This document shows positions 15,482-18,253 of a DNA stretch of 18,253 nucleotides, piece by piece. Numbering within the stretch: position 1 is the first letter of the stretch; each line of letters begins with the position of its first letter. Made by a program: the position numbers and the translations under genes. Location of the stretch: NCBI GenBank assembly GCA_035939615.1, contig DASZFP010000081.1:1-18253 (forward strand). The letters run 5' to 3'. This DNA comes from VBCK01 sp035939615 (lineage in GTDB: Bacteria > Pseudomonadota > Gammaproteobacteria > Burkholderiales > Burkholderiaceae_F). The notes under the pieces are model-generated. The model was not told the DNA's origin, ran no database searches, and saw only the letters and a list, made by a program, of their open reading frames with translations.

Positions 15482-17038
15482 ATGCTGCCGGCACTGAACT
15501 GCACGTTCGAGCGCCTGCCGGGTCCGATGCCGGTCTTCCGTGCACGCCTGACGCGCAAGTCCTGGAAGGCAGCCTCCAGCCTGGTGCGTTCGCTGGGCGG
15601 GCGGCTGTTGAGTCTGTGGGGAAGCGACCGGCGCCCGATCGACGGGCAGATGGCGGTGCATGCAGCCTACGCAACCGGCAACGGGCTGGCCTGGGTGACG
15701 CTGCCGCTGGCCGATTCGCTGCGCGTGTACCCGGCGGTCGACGACGTGTTTCCGCAGGCGGCGCGCATGCAGCGGGCCGTGGCCGATCTGCTGGGCCTGG
15801 TGCCGGAGGAGCACCACGATCCGCGCCCGTGGCTGCGCCACGGGGCCTGGCCCGCCGATTACCACCCGCTGCTGTCGGAACGCAGCGGACAGGAAACCTT
15901 CGAGCCCTCGGCGGAGCTGTACCCGTTCGTTGCGGTCGAGGGCGACGGCGTCCACGAGATCGCGGTCGGCCCGGTTCACGCCGGCATCATCGAGCCGGGT
16001 CACTTCCGCTTTTCGGTCGTGGGCGAAAAGGTGCTGCGGCTGGAAGAGCGGCTGGGGTACACGCACAAGGGGATCGAAAAGCGCTTCGAAGGCCAGGATC
16101 CGATTGGCGCCGCGTACCTGGCCGCACGCGTGTCGGGCGACTCGACCGTCGCCTACGGCTGTGCCTACGCCATGGCCGTCGAATCGGCCGCCAGCTGCGC
16201 GGTGCCGCAGCGCGCGCAATGGCTGCGGGCCCTGGTCCTGGAGCGCGAGCGCGTGGCCAACCACCTGGGCGACCTGGGAGCGCTGGGAAACGACGCAGGA
16301 TTCGGGTTCGGGCTGGCCCAGTTTTCGCGGCTCAAGGAGGATTGGCTGCGGTCCGGCGCGGACCTGTTCGGCCACCGCTACGCGATGGACTGGGTGACGC
16401 CCGGAGGCGTACGCGACGATGCCGATGACGCGCAGCTCGAGCAGATCGCACGCCAGTGCCTGCGGCTCGAGCTCGAAATCGCGCGGCTGCGTTCGATCTA
16501 CGACGAGCACTCCGGTCTGCAGGACCGCTTCAGCGGCGCCGGGCGGGTCGCGCCGGAGCTGGCAGCGCGCCTGGGGCTGACCGGACTGGCCGGCCGGGCG
16601 AGCGGTCAGGCGCAAGATCTGCGCTCGGACTTCCGTTTCGCGCCGTACGACGCGCTCGAGCCGGCGCGCGCGACCAGCAGCGCCGGCGACGTGGCCGCGC
16701 GCGTGGCGGTGCGCTTCGACGAAGCGCTCGAATCGTTGCGGTTGATCCGCGAGATGGCGGCGTGCCTGCAGGACCGTTCGGCTCAAGGCCCGATCCACCA
16801 GGCCCCGCACATCCCGGACAACGGCGCCTGCGGCGCCGGCTGGGTCGAGGGCTGGCGCGGCGAAGTGCTGGTGGCCCTCGAACTGGACCCGGCAGGACGC
16901 ATCCGGCGCTGCCATTGCCATGATCCGTCCTGGCAGAACTGGCCGCTGCTGGAGCACGCGGTGATCGGCAACATCGTTCCCGATTTTCCGTTGATCAACA
17001 AATCGTTCAACCTGAGCTACTCGGGGCAGGATCTCTGA
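15482..17038 (+). CDS. hyfG: HyfG-like NuoC-NuoD fusion subunit lacking all Ni-Fe ligand cysteines
   Basis: 518 residues. The N-terminal 30-kDa (NuoC-like) part (to about 135) is followed by a 49-kDa (NuoD/HycE-like) domain with YTHKGIEK (about 193-200). In Ni-Fe hydrogenases the active site is held by RxCGxC and DPCxxC. Here the first reads RVSGDS (Arg216, Ser218, Ser221) and the second DPSWQN (Asp481, Ser483, Asn486), so all four cysteines are replaced and no Ni-Fe centre can be held as known. The rest of the fold is well kept to the C-terminus (NKSFNLSYSGQDL), and the frame is intact, so this is a functional change, not decay. A probable redox or quinone-like cavity remains next to the HyfI cluster. 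GGGAGG eight bases upstream supports the ATG at 15482. The gene symbol is by family; a non-hydrogenase role is inferred. Confidence 0.9.
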   Translation: MLPALNCTFERLPGPMPVFRARLTRKSWKAASSLVRSLGGRLLSLWGSDRRPIDGQMAVHAAYATGNGLAWVTLPLADSLRVYPAVDDVFPQAARMQRAVADLLGLVPEEHHDPRPWLRHGAWPADYHPLLSERSGQETFEPSAELYPFVAVEGDGVHEIAVGPVHAGIIEPGHFRFSVVGEKVLRLEERLGYTHKGIEKRFEGQDPIGAAYLAARVSGDSTVAYGCAYAMAVESAASCAVPQRAQWLRALVLERERVANHLGDLGALGNDAGFGFGLAQFSRLKEDWLRSGADLFGHRYAMDWVTPGGVRDDADDAQLEQIARQCLRLELEIARLRSIYDEHSGLQDRFSGAGRVAPELAARLGLTGLAGRASGQAQDLRSDFRFAPYDALEPARATSSAGDVAARVAVRFDEALESLRLIREMAACLQDRSAQGPIHQAPHIPDNGACGAGWVEGWRGEVLVALELDPAGRIRRCHCHDPSWQNWPLLEHAVIGNIVPDFPLINKSFNLSYSGQDL

Positions 17039-17039
17039 C

Positions 17040-17591
17040 ATGTGGCCGATCATCCGGCAGATCGCGCGCACGGGGGTGGTCAGCGAGCGGCCGCCCGAGC
17101 CCGAAAGCACGTGGCGCACCAACGTGCAGTGGATCCAGAGCGAGATCCTGACCATCGTGGGTCGCGCGCTCGCCATCCGCCAGGTCGACGCCGGCTCCTG
17201 CAACGGCTGCGAGCTGGAGATCCACGCGCTCGCCAACCCGTACTACAACATCGAAGGCCTGGGCATCCGCTTCGTGGCCAGCCCGCGCCACGCCGACCTG
17301 CTGCTGGTCACGGGACCGGTGTCGCGCCACATGCGGGTCGCGCTGGAACGGACCTACGAGGCAACGCCCGAGCCGCGGCTGGTGGTGGCGGTGGGCGATT
17401 GCGGCTGCACCGGCGGCGTGTTCGGCGAGAGCTACGCCAGCTGCGGCCGGGTCGCCAACGTGATTCCGGTGGATGTGATGGTCCCCGGCTGCCCGCCCAC
17501 GCCGGTCGATCTGCTGCGGGGCATCCTGGCGGCGGTCAATCAGCGCGTTCCGCACTCGCTGGCGACCCGCCCCGAGAGCCTGGGGCCATGA
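17040..17591 (+). CDS. hyfI: HyfI-like 4Fe-4S small subunit (NuoB family)
   Basis: 183 residues, soluble, the electron-carrying partner of HyfG. Four cysteines in the NuoB/HycG pattern are kept: Cys54 and Cys57 (GSCNGCELE), Cys121 (VGDCGCTGG) and Cys151 (VPGCPPTP), able to hold the N2-like proximal cluster. Cys123 and Cys135 are extra. The N-terminal 35 residues include a WRTNVQWIQ stretch before the domain. It starts one base after the hyfG stop and its TGA overlaps the pyruvate carboxylase ATG (ATGA), implying translational coupling. The cluster is intact although its neighbour lost the Ni-Fe site. Confidence 0.92.
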   Translation: MWPIIRQIARTGVVSERPPEPESTWRTNVQWIQSEILTIVGRALAIRQVDAGSCNGCELEIHALANPYYNIEGLGIRFVASPRHADLLLVTGPVSRHMRVALERTYEATPEPRLVVAVGDCGCTGGVFGESYASCGRVANVIPVDVMVPGCPPTPVDLLRGILAAVNQRVPHSLATRPESLGP

Positions 17592-18253
17592 GGCGGATCC
17601 GCTCGCTGCTGGTGGCCAATCGCAGCGAGATCGCGATCCGGGTTTTCCGGGCAGCCACGGAGCTGGGCATACGGACGGTGGCCGTGTTCGCCAACGAGGA
17701 CCGCTTCAGCCTGCACCGGTTCAAGGCAGACGAGTCCTACCTGGTCGGCGCCGGTCTCAAACCGATCGCCGCCTACCTGGACATCGCCGAGGTGCTGCGC
17801 GTGGCTCGCGAAGCGGGCGTCGATGCGATCCACCCCGGGTACGGATTTCTGTCCGAGAACCCGCAGTTCGCAGCCGCCTGCGAGGACGCCGGCCTCGTGT
17901 TCATCGGCCCCTCGCCCCAGGTGCTGCGCACGATGGGCAACAAGGTCACCGCGCGCCAGCTGGCCGCCGCCAGCGGCGTGCCGGTGGTTCCGGCCACTGG
18001 CGCGCTGCCGACCGATCTGGATGCGGCCCTGCGCGAGGCGCGCGCGATCGGCTATCCGTTGATGCTGAAGGCGAGCTGGGGTGGCGGCGGCCGCGGTATG
18101 CGCGTGATCGAATCCGATGACGACCTGGTGTCGCAATTCGATGCGGCCCGGCGCGAGGCGCTGGCCGCATTCGGCAACGGCGAGGTGTACCTGGAGCGCC
18201 TGGTGCGGCGGGCGCGCCATGTCGAGGTACAGATCCTGGGCGACCGCCACGGC
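17588..18253 (+). CDS. pyc: Pyruvate carboxylase, N-terminal biotin carboxylase domain (cut by window edge)
   Basis: 222 codons are visible. The enzyme carboxylates pyruvate to oxaloacetate with ATP and bicarbonate. The biotin-carboxylase N-domain (LLVANRSEIAIRVFRAATELG, residues 7-27) is followed by NEDRFSLHRFKADESY (36-51), which is typical of pyruvate carboxylase rather than acetyl-CoA carboxylase. Then come HPGYGFLSEN (82-91), GNKVTAR with Lys119, the ATP-grasp glycine loop KASWGGGGRGMR (161-172) and HVEVQILGD (211-219). The carboxyltransferase and biotin-carrier domains would lie beyond the window, so a split (subunit A) enzyme or another biotin-dependent carboxylase cannot be excluded. 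Its ATG overlaps the hyfI stop. Confidence 0.85.
   Translation, partial: MRRIRSLLVANRSEIAIRVFRAATELGIRTVAVFANEDRFSLHRFKADESYLVGAGLKPIAAYLDIAEVLRVAREAGVDAIHPGYGFLSENPQFAAACEDAGLVFIGPSPQVLRTMGNKVTARQLAAASGVPVVPATGALPTDLDAALREARAIGYPLMLKASWGGGGRGMRVIESDDDLVSQFDAARREALAAFGNGEVYLERLVRRARHVEVQILGDRHG

Noticed and set aside
15437..17236. 599-residue open frame on the minus strand opposite hyfG/hyfI
   Set aside because: It is antisense to two confidently recognised genes and has no recognisable motif; a GC-bias shadow.
15482..17591. Functional Ni-Fe hydrogenase-4 or formate hydrogenlyase
   Set aside because: All four Ni-Fe ligand cysteines are replaced and no formate dehydrogenase, HyfH or maturation genes are in the window.
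10378..17591. Respiratory complex I (nuo) operon
   Set aside because: NuoE, F, G, I, A and J equivalents are absent; the NuoC-NuoD fusion, extended NuoK-like HyfE and the HyfB C-terminus are specific to the hydrogenase-4 type.

Overview
This is a GC-rich chromosomal segment of a Gram-negative bacterium. A LpxO-type lipid A dioxygenase, a lipoprotein Cu/Zn superoxide dismutase and a YqjD-YqjE-YqjK membrane-protein set point to the Proteobacteria, most likely beta or gamma. The genus cannot be settled from this window. I see no tRNA, rRNA, CRISPR array, insertion sequence or phage gene.

Layout. (1) Positions 1-6316 hold secreted or cell-envelope proteins: a subtilisin-family (S8) protease on the minus strand that runs off the left edge, a 112-residue putative lipoprotein on the plus strand, and a 915-residue exported BNR/Asp-box beta-propeller protein on the minus strand that ends at a good intrinsic terminator. 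(2) Positions 6647-8692 (minus) form a compact operon yqjD-yqjE-yqjK-like-lpxO: small membrane-associated proteins plus a lipid A hydroxylase. (3) Positions 8806-10210 hold trmB (plus) and sodC (minus), convergent, with a strong palindrome between them. (4) Positions 10378 to the right edge (plus) form one tightly packed operon, hyfB-hyfC-hyfE-hyfF-hyfG-hyfI-like genes followed by the first 222 codons of a pyruvate carboxylase. Four of the six junctions overlap or touch, and the other gaps are 1-4 bases.

The most interesting part is the operon in (4). It resembles hydrogenase-4/formate hydrogenlyase and respiratory complex I, but the catalytic subunit (HyfG-like) has lost all four cysteines that hold the Ni-Fe centre: the first pair reads RVSGDS and the second DPSWQN. 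The small subunit (HyfI-like) keeps all four cysteines for its 4Fe-4S cluster. HyfB and HyfF keep the charged membrane residues used for ion pumping in complex I relatives. HyfA, HyfD, HyfH, a formate dehydrogenase and Ni-Fe maturation genes are absent from the window. The cluster is therefore best read as an energy-converting hydrogenase-related (Ehr-like) complex that should not make or use H2, with unknown electron partner. Its translational coupling to a bicarbonate-consuming enzyme, pyruvate carboxylase, suggests a link to anaplerotic carbon metabolism or bicarbonate supply; this is inference.
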